From Anaerolineae bacterium (GTDB lineage Bacteria; Chloroflexota; Anaerolineae; Aggregatilineales; Phototrophicaceae), in contig JAEURA010000095.1 of NCBI GenBank assembly GCA_016789005.1, positions 1-64,000 of the forward strand: a stretch of DNA of 64,000 bases, read 5' to 3'. Every line of letters starts with the position of its first letter. The stretch's first letter is position 1. This document shows positions 25,306 through 33,865 of the stretch, piece by piece. Position numbers and translations under genes: made by a program. The notes beneath the pieces were generated by a model, which worked only from the letters and a program-made list of their open reading frames with translations, did not search any database and had not been told where the DNA came from.

Positions 25306-26052
25306 TCAGGGGGCGCTTGGCTCTGTCGTCTTCTCGATGACCAGCACGTGCGACAAGCCGAAGGCATCGAGCGGCGTGCCCTCGATTCCCTGCCAGAAGC
25401 GGCGCAGCAGCTGCCCGGCTGCGCCAAGTCGGTGGACGAGGTTGTCGAATCCGCCGTAGATGCGCTGATGGGCGACCACTCTCACCGGCTGGTCGCGGAA
25501 AAGCGCCAGCAGCCCCCGCCTGGTATAGGCGCGCACATGCGGCGCGAGGCGGTTGCGCAGGGGGTCCGGCAGGTAGTTGATGAACGGAGTATTGCCGAAA
25601 TGATACACCCCTCGCCAGTAGTGCCCGTGCGTCTCGAAGAAATACCAGCGGTTCGGGACGAAGATCACCGCCCTGCCACCCGGCTTGAGCACGCGCACGA
25701 TTTCGCGCGCCGAAAGCCGGTCGTCGGCGACATGTTCCAGGGTCTCATGAGACAGCACGGCATCGAAATAGTTCGAGACATAGGGGAGGTTTTCGTTGGC
25801 GGCGACCGTGACGTGCGGCGTCACTTCGGCAGCTTCGAGCGCCCGCGAGAACTCGTACTCAATGCCGACGACGTTAGAGGAGAAACGCTGGCGAAACTGC
25901 CCGGTATACATGCCGACGCCGCAGCCAGCGTCGAGGATGATCGCGCCGTCCAGACGCACGAATCGCGCGATCATCTGCAACCGGCGTTCCTGCCCGGCGC
26001 GCCAGACGTAGCTAGGCTCACCCCGCAGGGAAGCCAGATCGGAATGGGTCAT
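25306..26052 (-). CDS. Class I SAM-dependent methyltransferase
   Basis: ILDAGCGVGMYTGQF (about residues 37-51) is motif I, VVGIEYEFSRALEAA carries the acidic residue of motif II, and AVLSHETLEHVAD is the loop typical of Methyltransf_11 members. At 248 aa it is a stand-alone enzyme. Its C-terminal half (LRNRLAPHVRAYTRRGL) resembles lipid or sugar methyltransferases, but the substrate cannot be named. It starts 13 bp after the histidine kinase stop on the same strand. Confidence 0.85.
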   Translation of the reverse strand: MTHSDLASLRGEPSYVWRAGQERRLQMIARFVRLDGAIILDAGCGVGMYTGQFRQRFSSNVVGIEYEFSRALEAAEVTPHVTVAANENLPYVSNYFDAVLSHETLEHVADDRLSAREIVRVLKPGGRAVIFVPNRWYFFETHGHYWRGVYHFGNTPFINYLPDPLRNRLAPHVRAYTRRGLLALFRDQPVRVVAHQRIYGGFDNLVHRLGAAGQLLRRFWQGIEGTPLDAFGLSHVLVIEKTTEPSAP

Positions 26053-26064
26053 AGCTCTCCGGTG

Positions 26065-27966
26065 CTAGAAATAGAAATCGCCTTCGCCCTGGCGATCCAG
26101 GTGGCGGTCCAGCGTCGCCCGTTCGACCCGCTGCGCCGCCGCGCGCGCCAGTTTGGTGCGCGGCTGTTTGAAGGCGTTGAGCTGCATGGCTTCCGGAGCT
26201 TTGAGCGGCACAATCAGCGTTATCACCGTGCCGCGTCCGCGAACGCTGTCGATGCTGATCGTGCCATCGAGAAGTTCCGCCCGCTCGCGCATATTGACCA
26301 TGCCCAGGCTGCCGCGTTTGTCGTAACCCGCCTGCACTTCTTCGACATTGAAGCCAACACCATTATCGGCGATCTGGATGATGGCAGCGTCATCCTGCCG
26401 GCGGGCGCTGATACTGATCATCTTCGCCTGGGCATACTTGCGCGCGTTGTTCACCGCCTCTTCGACGACGTAGAAGATCGTCCCCTGCTGGTGCTGGTCC
26501 AGGAAATCTTCGACATCACCTTCAATGCGAACGCTCACCGCCTGCTTGTGCATCTCGTAGAGCTTTTCGGCGAGCTGATTGAATGCCGCAGAAAGCCCCT
26601 GCGTTTCCAGCACGAGCGGGCGCAGCGTGAACAGCATGTGGCGAATCTCTTTGGTCGTCTTGCGCGCCAGATCTTCGACCTTCTTGAGTTCTTCCGGCAC
26701 TTCTTTGGGCGACTTCTGATAGAGCTTCTGAATATAGCTCATCCGCATCGCTATCGCCGCCACACCCTGTGTTGGTCCATCATGCAGGTCGCGCGCCAGT
26801 TTCTTGCGCGCTTCCTCGTCGGCATCGATGATCCGCTCTTTTTCGGAAAGCAGATTGGAGTAGAGGACGGCGTTTTGCAGGGCAATCGTGGACTGCAAAC
26901 CGATAGCGTGCAGGATTTCCCCCTGGTCGGTGCTGAAAGCATTGGGCGTCTCGCTGCCGAAGACGATCACGCCAAACGTGTCAAAACCCGCCCGAAGAGG
27001 GATGCACAGCAGCGATTTGCAGTACTGAAACGCCACCAGGAATTGTAGTTCCGGGTCTTCGTGCGATGCCGAACCGATCACCGGTGAGGCGGTCTTCAAT
27101 GCCTGACCCACTACGCCGGCTTTGCCCGCCAGCGCCCGCAGTTCATCGGAACGGGTGTAGCGGCGCGCCGAGACGACGTGCAGCTGCCCATCATCGACGT
27201 GATACAGGTAAATAGCGGCGATCAGGCTGGAAGCTTCCATATCCGGCAGCCGCAGAGCGAGCCGCCCCGCTTCCAGGGTCGCGTCCAGCACTTTCTTGTA
27301 GTTGAGGGTGGCGCTGAGGGTGAAGGTCAGTTCCGAAAGCGCGTTCGCCCGCTCGCGGGTGTCGGTCAGATGAGTCTGTTTCTCCTCGGCAAGCTGGCTG
27401 ACCTGGCGCGTCAGCGAACCGACGGTTCGATCCAGAAAGTAGGCGACGACGGTGGCGCTGATGCCCAGAACACCGAGCACCAGCAGCGCCGACCCGTTAT
27501 CGACCCATCCAGTCGGGGTTGACGTGATCAGGACCAGCGCACCGGCAGCGGCGACGATTGCACCCTGATAGACCGTCCAGCGCGACCACGAACGCAGCAG
27601 GTTCAGGAACATCACCGCGCCGCAGGCGACCAGCACCAGCGTGGAATTGCCGCGCGCCACAATGCCGAACAGCGCCACGATGATCACGTCGCCGAGGATC
27701 GAAACAAAGGGGAGCGCCGGCTGCCAGCTGCGTGCCGAACCCACGAGAATGACCGCCAGGTTCGCCACCGCGCCCAGGATTCCGGCAAACAGCACGCTGT
27801 TGGCTTCGACGCCTTCGATGTCGCCGCGAAGGGCGAAAAGCGCGACGATCAACCCCGCAAGCAGGAGCATGCGCGCGTAAAAGATCGACCAGAACGAAGC
27901 CGGCGTCTCATCTTGGCGTCGAGTCGGCGGCGCGGCGCGTTCGCGCGTTTTCACGGTTGAGGACAA
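26065..27966 (-). CDS. Sensor histidine kinase, NarL/DesK (HisKA_3) type with GAF domain
   Basis: Residues 27-180 are a multi-helix membrane region. A GAF-like domain follows (about 215-365; IYLYHVDDGQL and LCIPLRAGFDTFGVIVFG). The phospho-acceptor is His in LARDLHDGPTQGVAAIA (about residue 392), the HisKA_3 form. The ATPase has NNARKYAQA and DNGVGFNVEEV (about 531). No response regulator with a LuxR-type output domain is adjacent, so it is an orphan kinase here. A methyltransferase follows at once on the same strand. Confidence 0.92.
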   Translation of the reverse strand: MSSTVKTRERAAPPTRRQDETPASFWSIFYARMLLLAGLIVALFALRGDIEGVEANSVLFAGILGAVANLAVILVGSARSWQPALPFVSILGDVIIVALFGIVARGNSTLVLVACGAVMFLNLLRSWSRWTVYQGAIVAAAGALVLITSTPTGWVDNGSALLVLGVLGISATVVAYFLDRTVGSLTRQVSQLAEEKQTHLTDTRERANALSELTFTLSATLNYKKVLDATLEAGRLALRLPDMEASSLIAAIYLYHVDDGQLHVVSARRYTRSDELRALAGKAGVVGQALKTASPVIGSASHEDPELQFLVAFQYCKSLLCIPLRAGFDTFGVIVFGSETPNAFSTDQGEILHAIGLQSTIALQNAVLYSNLLSEKERIIDADEEARKKLARDLHDGPTQGVAAIAMRMSYIQKLYQKSPKEVPEELKKVEDLARKTTKEIRHMLFTLRPLVLETQGLSAAFNQLAEKLYEMHKQAVSVRIEGDVEDFLDQHQQGTIFYVVEEAVNNARKYAQAKMISISARRQDDAAIIQIADNGVGFNVEEVQAGYDKRGSLGMVNMRERAELLDGTISIDSVRGRGTVITLIVPLKAPEAMQLNAFKQPRTKLARAAAQRVERATLDRHLDRQGEGDFYF

Positions 27967-28027
27967 CTGAATAACCCGCTCATCTCAGGGTCGGGAGATA
28001 ACGAACAGCGTGACCTGTCTGATACGG

Positions 28028-28057
28028 ATTATATGCTGAACCCAAAGAGCGGAGCAA
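28028..28057 (-). promoter_or_regulatory. Candidate promoter for the histidine kinase gene
   Basis: Read on the minus strand: TTGCTC (28057-28052), 18-bp spacer, TATAAT (28033-28028). It lies about 60 bases upstream of ATG 27966. Confidence 0.5.
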
Positions 28058-28111
28058 TTGAGAATGCCGGGCGCTCTATGAATTCGGCATGAAAATGTCG
28101 ATCACATCGCC

Positions 28112-28918
28112 CTATGTCTCGCTCGACTCGCGCGTGAATCGATACGCCAGCAGAATCGGGATGAGCGTCGTGGCGACGACGAACAGCGCGGCGACGTTGG
28201 TCACCGGGCGGTCGCGCGGGCGCTGAAGCTGGCTGAAAATCCAGATCGGTAGAGTCTGCTGCTGCCCAGCCGTAAACGTGGTGACGATGACCTCATCGAA
28301 CGACAGGGCGAACGACAGCATACCCCCGGCGAGGAGTGCCGTAGCGATATTCGGCAGGATGACGTAGCGAAAGGTCTGCCAGATCGATGCGCCAAGGTCC
28401 ATCGACGCCTCGACCTGCGAGTAGTTGGTCCGCCGCAGCCGGGCGACGACGTTGTTGTAGACCGTGACCACACAAAACGTGGCATGACCGATGACGATGG
28501 TCCAGAAGCTGAAATTCAGCCCCGAAAGATTCAGCGCGGAGCGCAGGGCGATGCCGGTGACAATGCCGGGCAGCGCGATGGGCAGGATGATCATCAACGA
28601 AATGGCGTCGCGCCCGAAGAATTTACTCCGGTAGATCGCCAGCGCCGCCAGCGTCCCCAGGACGATGGCAATCATCGTAGAGACGAGCGCAACCAGCAGC
28701 GATAAGCCCAGGGCGCTCCAGAAGTCGTTCCGGTTGAGCAGCACACCGAACCAGTCGGAGGTCAGCCCCGGCGGCGGAAACGTATATGCCGCCTCCTCGG
28801 TATTGAAGGCGTAAAGGAAGATCAGCAGGATCGGAAAATGCAGAAAGATCAGCACCGCTGTCGAGGCGGCGCGCAGCCCGATTCCGGCGCGGTTGATGAA
28901 ACGGTCCTCAGAGCGCAT
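28112..28918 (-). CDS. potC: Polyamine-type ABC importer, inner-membrane permease (PotC-like)
   Basis: Six hydrophobic segments and the permease signature [20 protein letters not shown] (EAA loop, about residues 170-190) identify a PotC/PotB-type subunit of 268 aa. I prefer ATG 28918 (MRSEDRF), which overlaps the potB stop by 11 bp; the frame also opens at 28945. Together with PotA, PotB and PotD it would import spermidine or putrescine, though related systems carry other cations. It is the last gene of the operon. Confidence 0.88.
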   Translation of the reverse strand: MRSEDRFINRAGIGLRAASTAVLIFLHFPILLIFLYAFNTEEAAYTFPPPGLTSDWFGVLLNRNDFWSALGLSLLVALVSTMIAIVLGTLAALAIYRSKFFGRDAISLMIILPIALPGIVTGIALRSALNLSGLNFSFWTIVIGHATFCVVTVYNNVVARLRRTNYSQVEASMDLGASIWQTFRYVILPNIATALLAGGMLSFALSFDEVIVTTFTAGQQQTLPIWIFSQLQRPRDRPVTNVAALFVVATTLIPILLAYRFTRESSET

Positions 28919-29852
28919 CGAACGCCCCCAATCGCCGCGCGCCAAGGAGATACACCCCCATGACGAGGATCGGCACGACGGTCATGGCGGCGGCGAGCGG
29001 GATATTGCCCGCTGTCCCCTGCTGCACCAGCACCGCCTGACCAATGAAGTAGCTGGAGTTGCCGAAGACGCCAGGGATGATGTAGTCGCCCAGCGTCAGC
29101 GAAAACGTGAAGATCGAGCCGGCGACCACGCCCGGAAACGCCAGCGGCAGGATGATCCTGCGGAAGGTATAGCCGGGTCGTGCGCCCAGGTCGCCGGACG
29201 CCTCGATCACCGACTTGGGCACCCGTTCCAGCGCCGCGTTGATCGGCAGAATCATGTACGGCAGCCAGATGTATACGAAGACGATGTAGACGCCAACGAT
29301 GGAAAAGGATAGTGACGGACCGCCAATGCCGGGGATCGACAGGATAGCGTCCAGGATGCCGGTCAGCCCCAGGGCGTTCGCCAGCCAGCCGATAATGCCT
29401 TCCTGGGCGAGGATCAGCTTCCAGGCGTAGATGCGCACCAGATAGCTCGACCAGAGGGGCAGCATGACGCCAAGGTAAAGCAGCGCCTTGGTTCGCCCCG
29501 AAGCGAAGCGCGCCATGAAGTATGCCAGCGGAAAGGCGAGCAGCGCACAGGTGAACGTCACCGCCGCCGCCATCACAATCGTCCGAAGAAAAATATCGAT
29601 GTTCTGCTGGAGCAGCAGTTCCTGGTAAGTCCGCAGCGTGAACTCACGAACGATCCGCCCGGTGAACCCATCCAGGTAGAAAAACCCCTGCGTCAGCATC
29701 GCCGTCAGCGAGCCGAGATAGATGACGCCGATCCACAGCAGGATCGGCAGCAGCAGCGCGATGACCGAGAGAAATGGGAAACGATACAGAACGATCGAAA
29801 TGCTGTGCAGAAGTCCCCGACGTTCAGCGAGAGGGGGTGGGGCGCTGATCAT
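28908..29852 (-). CDS. potB: Polyamine-type ABC importer, inner-membrane permease (PotB-like)
   Basis: A six-helix permease of 314 aa with the EAA loop [20 protein letters not shown] (about residues 215-235) and [20 protein letters not shown] after it, as in PotB. The start overlaps potA by 4 bp (ATGA), showing tight coupling. The long first periplasmic loop, which contacts the binding protein in this family, is present. Confidence 0.9.
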   Translation of the reverse strand: MISAPPPLAERRGLLHSISIVLYRFPFLSVIALLLPILLWIGVIYLGSLTAMLTQGFFYLDGFTGRIVREFTLRTYQELLLQQNIDIFLRTIVMAAAVTFTCALLAFPLAYFMARFASGRTKALLYLGVMLPLWSSYLVRIYAWKLILAQEGIIGWLANALGLTGILDAILSIPGIGGPSLSFSIVGVYIVFVYIWLPYMILPINAALERVPKSVIEASGDLGARPGYTFRRIILPLAFPGVVAGSIFTFSLTLGDYIIPGVFGNSSYFIGQAVLVQQGTAGNIPLAAAMTVVPILVMGVYLLGARRLGAFDAL

Positions 29853-30916
29853 ACACCCGACTCCTCGACGATCTCGGTGCGCTGAAGCGTTCGGGTGAAA
29901 TCGCGCCGCCAGATCAGTTGAACGCGCTTGCCGCGTATGGTCAGCACGTCCATCGAAGTGGTCTCCAGATTTTGCTGCATCACCGCCAGGTGAGCGCGCG
30001 GCGAAGTCTCCAGCTCGACCAGGTAGCGCGTGTACATGCCCAGATAGACGACGTCCTGAACCGTGCCGTGAATGCTGTAGCTTTCCGGCGGGACCAGCGC
30101 ATCCGGCGCAGACAGGTGAATCTTCTCCGGGCGGATCGAGATGGTGGCGGCTTCACCGACGATTTGCCGCGCCACGCTGGCGTCGATCACGTTGGAAGTG
30201 CCGACGAAGCCGGCGACGAACGTCGTCGCCGGACGTTCATACACCTCGGCGGGAGACCCAACCTGCTCGATCCTGCCATGATTGAAGACCGCCAGCCGGT
30301 CACTCATGGTCAGCGCTTCTTCCTGATCATGTGTGACATAGATGAACGTGATGCCGACCTGCTGCTGAATGTTCTTCAGCTCGATCTGCATCTGCTGGCG
30401 CAGCTTAAGGTCGAGCGCACCCAGCGGCTCGTCGAGGAGCAGCACCGACGGGCGATTGACCAGCGCGCGCGCCAGCGCTACCCGCTGGCGCTGACCGCCG
30501 GAAAGCTGTGAAGGCTTTCGGTTCTCCATGCCCGACAGGCGCACCAGTTCCAGCATTTCGACGACGCGCTGTTCACGCTCCGCCCACGGCACCTTCTTGA
30601 TCATCAGACCGTAGGCGACGTTGTCGCCCACGGTCATGTGCGGGAAGAGCGCATAATCCTGAAAGACGGTGTTCACGTCGCGGTCATAGGGTGGCACTCC
30701 GCTGACATCTGTGCCGTGCAGCAGAATCTGCCCGCCGGACGCCCGCTCAAAGCCAGCGACCAGGCGCAGACAGGTCGTCTTGCCCGACCCCGATGGACCG
30801 AGCATCGAGAAGAACTCGCCGTCGTATACGTCGAGCGAGACATTATCGACCGCTTTGACCTCGCCGAAGTAGCGGCGAACATTGACCAGACTGACGGCGA
30901 CCGATTTCCCGTCCAT
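29849..30916 (-). CDS. potA: Polyamine-type ABC importer ATPase (PotA-like)
   Basis: ATPase of 355 aa. Walker A GPSGSGKTT (about residues 39-47), signature [15 protein letters not shown], Walker B VLLLDEPLGALD and the switch TYVTHDQEEAL-type loop are all present. The C-terminal ~110 residues form the TOBE regulatory domain (VQDVVYLGMYTRYLVELE) usual in PotA/MalK-like ATPases. Its start codon shares one base with the ALDH stop. Confidence 0.93.
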   Translation of the reverse strand: MDGKSVAVSLVNVRRYFGEVKAVDNVSLDVYDGEFFSMLGPSGSGKTTCLRLVAGFERASGGQILLHGTDVSGVPPYDRDVNTVFQDYALFPHMTVGDNVAYGLMIKKVPWAEREQRVVEMLELVRLSGMENRKPSQLSGGQRQRVALARALVNRPSVLLLDEPLGALDLKLRQQMQIELKNIQQQVGITFIYVTHDQEEALTMSDRLAVFNHGRIEQVGSPAEVYERPATTFVAGFVGTSNVIDASVARQIVGEAATISIRPEKIHLSAPDALVPPESYSIHGTVQDVVYLGMYTRYLVELETSPRAHLAVMQQNLETTSMDVLTIRGKRVQLIWRRDFTRTLQRTEIVEESGV

Positions 30917-32361
30917 CAGGCGTTCTTGACCATGACGTGCTTGGTGATGCGGTAATCATTGACCGCCTCGGCAGACAGGTCCTTGCCGAAGCCGGACTGC
31001 TTGAAGCCGCCGTGCGGCGTCTCCGATGCCAGCGGTATGTGATCGTTGATCCAGACGGTGCCGAATTCCAGGTCGCGGGCGATGCGCATGGCGCGCCCGA
31101 TGTCGCGCGTCCACACCGACGCCGCCAGCCCGTAGAGCACGTCATTGCCCAGGCGCACCGCCTCGGCTTCGCCGTCGAAGGCGCTGATCGTCAGCACCGG
31201 TCCGAAAACTTCGTTCTGGATGACCTCGGACTTCTGATCGGCATCGACGATCACCGTCGGCGAAAAGAAGTAGCCTTCCTGCCGGTCGTTCGGAATCATC
31301 CCGCCGGTCAGAATCTTCGCGCCAGAGGCGCGGGCGCGCTCGACAAACCCCTGGACTCGCTCGCGCTGCGTGCCAGAGATCAGCGGACCCATCTGGACGC
31401 CAGCTTCATACTGCGCGCCGACCTTGACGCCGCGCATCCCTTCGACGACCGCCTCCAGGACGTGGTTGTACTGCGACCGTTCGACGTAGACGCGCGTCGC
31501 CGCCGTGCAGTCCTGCCCGGTGTTGAAAGTCGAAGTCAGCGTGGCGACCGCCGCGAAGGTATCGACATCGACATCATCGAAGACGATCAGCGGCGCTTTG
31601 CCGCCCAACTCCAGATGCACACGTTTGAGGGTATCGGCGGCGGTTTTCATGATCTTCTTGCCGGTCCCGGTCGAGCCAGTCAGGCTGACCATGCGCACGT
31701 TCGGGTGTTCGACGAGCGCCTGCCCGGTCTCGTTGCCTCCGGTGACGACGTTGACGACCCCTTCGGGGATGCCCGCCTCGGCGATCAGCTCCGCCAGCAT
31801 GAGCGTCGTGACCGGTGTGGATGGCGCAGGCTTCAGCACGACGGTACAGCCCGCCGCCAGCGCCGGACCCAGCTTCCAGATCGCCATCATCAGCGGGTAA
31901 TTCCAGGGCGTCACCTGCCCGACGACGCCGACCGGCTCTTTGCGGTACATCGACGTGAAACCGGCGGCATATTCCCCGGCGCTCGCGCCGTGTGTATCGC
32001 GGGCGGCAGCGGCGAAGAAGCGGATGTTGTCGATGGCGAAAGGCATGTCCGCGCCCAGGCTGACGAATTCAAAGGGCTTGCCGGTATTATCGGATTCGGC
32101 GCGCGCGAAACGCTGAGCGTTCGCCTGCAGCAAATCCGCCAGTTTCCAGAGGGCGAGCGAACGCTGCGAAGGCGTCAGGCGCGACCAGCGTCCATCATAG
32201 AATGCAGTGTGCGCCGCTTTGACGGCGGCGTCTACGTCGGTGCGCCCGGCGTTCACCACCTGGGCGATAGGCTTACCGGTCGCCGGGTCTTCCACCGTCA
32301 TCGTGCCGCCGTCGATAGTGTTCGTCCAGCGGCCGTTTATCCAGAGTTGATACTGCTGCAT
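30916..32361 (-). CDS. Aldehyde dehydrogenase, gamma-aminobutyraldehyde dehydrogenase-like
   Basis: NAD(P)-dependent ALDH of 481 aa. The catalytic Cys is in NTGQDCTAATRVYV (about residue 286) and the general-base Glu in HLELGGKAPLIVFDD. GSTGTGKKIM is the cofactor loop. The GQDCTAATR form is characteristic of aminobutyraldehyde dehydrogenases (PatD), which oxidise 4-aminobutanal made from putrescine. Its place inside a polyamine importer operon supports this. The putrescine aminotransferase or oxidase that would act first is not nearby. Confidence 0.88.
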   Translation of the reverse strand: MQQYQLWINGRWTNTIDGGTMTVEDPATGKPIAQVVNAGRTDVDAAVKAAHTAFYDGRWSRLTPSQRSLALWKLADLLQANAQRFARAESDNTGKPFEFVSLGADMPFAIDNIRFFAAAARDTHGASAGEYAAGFTSMYRKEPVGVVGQVTPWNYPLMMAIWKLGPALAAGCTVVLKPAPSTPVTTLMLAELIAEAGIPEGVVNVVTGGNETGQALVEHPNVRMVSLTGSTGTGKKIMKTAADTLKRVHLELGGKAPLIVFDDVDVDTFAAVATLTSTFNTGQDCTAATRVYVERSQYNHVLEAVVEGMRGVKVGAQYEAGVQMGPLISGTQRERVQGFVERARASGAKILTGGMIPNDRQEGYFFSPTVIVDADQKSEVIQNEVFGPVLTISAFDGEAEAVRLGNDVLYGLAASVWTRDIGRAMRIARDLEFGTVWINDHIPLASETPHGGFKQSGFGKDLSAEAVNDYRITKHVMVKNA

Positions 32362-32414
32362 GATTCATCCTGAGGCTGAGGGGTTACGGGGCTGCAAGAA
32401 GGCTGTTTCTAACG

Positions 32415-32447
32415 ATTGAGAGGGACGAGCATACTCCGTCCCTCAAT
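32415..32447 (-). promoter_or_regulatory. Intercistronic hairpin downstream of potD
   Basis: ATTGAGAGGGACG (32415-32427) pairs with CGTCCCTCAAT (32437-32447) with a 2-base bulge. It lies between potD and the ALDH gene and has no U-tract, so it is more likely an mRNA-stabilising or attenuating structure than a full terminator. Confidence 0.45.
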
Positions 32448-32472
32448 GCCTGTGTCAGTTTTCGACCTCTCT

Positions 32473-32499
32473 CCGCTTCGCCGATGCCAGACGAAGCGG
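32473..32499 (-). promoter_or_regulatory. Second intercistronic hairpin after potD
   Basis: CCGCTTCG (32473-32480) and CGAAGCGG (32492-32499) form an 8-bp stem, extendable by flanking CTCT/AGAG. It starts 26 bases after the potD stop and would protect the 3' end of a potD-rich transcript. Confidence 0.45.
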
Positions 32500-32524
32500 A
32501 AAGAGATGAGACTCAGCGAAGCTA

Positions 32525-33709
32525 TTAGCGTCCGCCGATTACGCCGATGTAGGCGCTGACCCACTCGTAGTAAGGCACGCAGATGTCGCCGCGCCCATCC
32601 TGGCAGGTAGCGGTCGGCGTGCGCCAGAACTGAATACGGTCGAAATTCTCGAAACCGTTGACCTGGCAGCCCGTCTCGCCGAGCAGGTCATTGCCTTCGC
32701 AGGCAGCCGGCACCGCCGGGACGCTGCCGAACCAGGCGGCAAGGTCGCCCTGAAGGCTGAAGTTCAGGGAGTGTTCCAGCCACATATAGGCGCAGTTGGG
32801 GTGCGGGGCATCGACGTGCATCATGGTCGTATCCGCCCAACCGGTCGCCCCTTCTTCAGGGATGACGCTGCCCACAGCCGCGCCCTGCGACGCGAGCAGG
32901 TTCACCTGGAAGGGCCAGGAGCTGGAAGCGACAACGCCTTCGTTCACGAAGTCGTCGATCTGGATGAAAGCATCATGCCAGTAGCGACCGACCAGCGCGC
33001 GCTGCTGACGCAGCAGGTCGAGCGCGGCATTGAACTGATCGCGATCCAGCGAATAAGGATCGGTGATGCCCAGTTCCGGCTGGTGGTGCATCAGATACAT
33101 TGCCGCGTCGGCGACGTAAATCGGTCCGTCGTACGCCTGCACGCGCCCGGCGTTGCTTTCGCCGTCAGCAAGCGTCTGCTCTTCGAAGACCACGCTCCAG
33201 CTGGTCGGAGCCTGATCGCCAAAGGCGGCGGTGTTGTACATGAGGACATTGGCGCCCCACTGATACGGCACGCCATAGTGTTCCGCTGTACCATCGCCAT
33301 CGACATCGACGGTATGCCAGGGGGCGTTCTGCAGACGCTCATCGATCATGCCCCAGCTGGGGATCAGATCGAGATTGACTGGCTGAACGCGCCCGCCGTA
33401 GATCAGGCGCAGGCTGGCGTCGCCCGACGCCGTCACCAGATCGAACCGCCCTTCATTCATCAGCGCCACCATCTCGTCGGAGGTCGCCGCCGTCTTGACA
33501 TTGACAACGCAGCTCGTCGCCGCTTCAAATTCGGTCACCCAATCATATGCCGGGTCGGTTTCCCCGCGTTCGATATACCCTGCCCAGGCGATGATATCCA
33601 CCTGCCCCTCGCCTTCGCCGACAGCGGTCATCATGCCGTCCTGGGCGAACGCCGCGCTGAGCGGGAGCAGCAGAATTCCAACGATCAGCAATGCCAGCTT
33701 CAACTTCAT
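32525..33709 (-). CDS. potD: Polyamine-type ABC importer substrate-binding protein (PotD-like)
   Basis: The signal peptide MKLKLALLIVGILLLPLSAA ends at FAQD and has no lipobox Cys. The mature part has WAGYIERGETDPAYDW, TSDEMVALMNEGRFDLVTAS and YGVPYQWGANVLMYN, the layout of PotD/PotF-like proteins. ATG 33709 is chosen because AAGGAG precedes it by 7 bases and it begins exactly at the signal peptide; an in-frame start at 33820 would add an unlikely leader. As first gene of the operon with hairpins after it, it is probably the most strongly expressed. Confidence 0.92.
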   Translation of the reverse strand: MKLKLALLIVGILLLPLSAAFAQDGMMTAVGEGEGQVDIIAWAGYIERGETDPAYDWVTEFEAATSCVVNVKTAATSDEMVALMNEGRFDLVTASGDASLRLIYGGRVQPVNLDLIPSWGMIDERLQNAPWHTVDVDGDGTAEHYGVPYQWGANVLMYNTAAFGDQAPTSWSVVFEEQTLADGESNAGRVQAYDGPIYVADAAMYLMHHQPELGITDPYSLDRDQFNAALDLLRQQRALVGRYWHDAFIQIDDFVNEGVVASSSWPFQVNLLASQGAAVGSVIPEEGATGWADTTMMHVDAPHPNCAYMWLEHSLNFSLQGDLAAWFGSVPAVPAACEGNDLLGETGCQVNGFENFDRIQFWRTPTATCQDGRGDICVPYYEWVSAYIGVIGGR

Positions 33710-33767
33710 GTCAAGCTCCTTGAAAAACCTATAAGTGATGTCGGGATACAACCTGTCAACATTACGT

Positions 33768-33773
33768 ATTATA
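33768..33773 (-). promoter_or_regulatory. -10 element upstream of potD
   Basis: A perfect TATAAT on the minus strand, 58 bases before ATG 33709. The -35 region is weak. A TTGACA hexamer further downstream could serve a second start. Confidence 0.4.
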
Positions 33774-33830
33774 ACGGCAATGGGCGGAAGGTGCGAAATT
33801 CTGGCAGTCGAGAGGTCCAAAAGAAAACAA

Positions 33831-33854
33831 ACGCCCCTCGCGGTGGAGGGGCGT
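33831..33854 (-). terminator. Rho-independent terminator of the gntR-dpp-hyu-ldh operon
   Basis: ACGCCCCTC (33831-33839) and GAGGGGCGT (33846-33854) form a perfect 9-bp stem. On the minus strand it is followed by TTTGTTTTCTTTT. It sits 11 bases after the Ldh-family stop and separates this operon from pot. Confidence 0.85.
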
Positions 33855-33865
33855 CTGCCCTGAGG

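Noticed and set aside
25348-27048. A 566-codon open frame on the plus strand opposite the methyltransferase and histidine kinase
   Set aside because: Both minus-strand genes have clear motifs throughout; the frame is a shadow.
30937-32373. A 478-codon open frame opposite the aldehyde dehydrogenase
   Set aside because: Shadow of a clear ALDH gene.
33743-33753. GGGATACAACC upstream of potD as a further GntR site
   Set aside because: It resembles half of the 13-mer but the second arm does not match and the position relative to the -10 differs.
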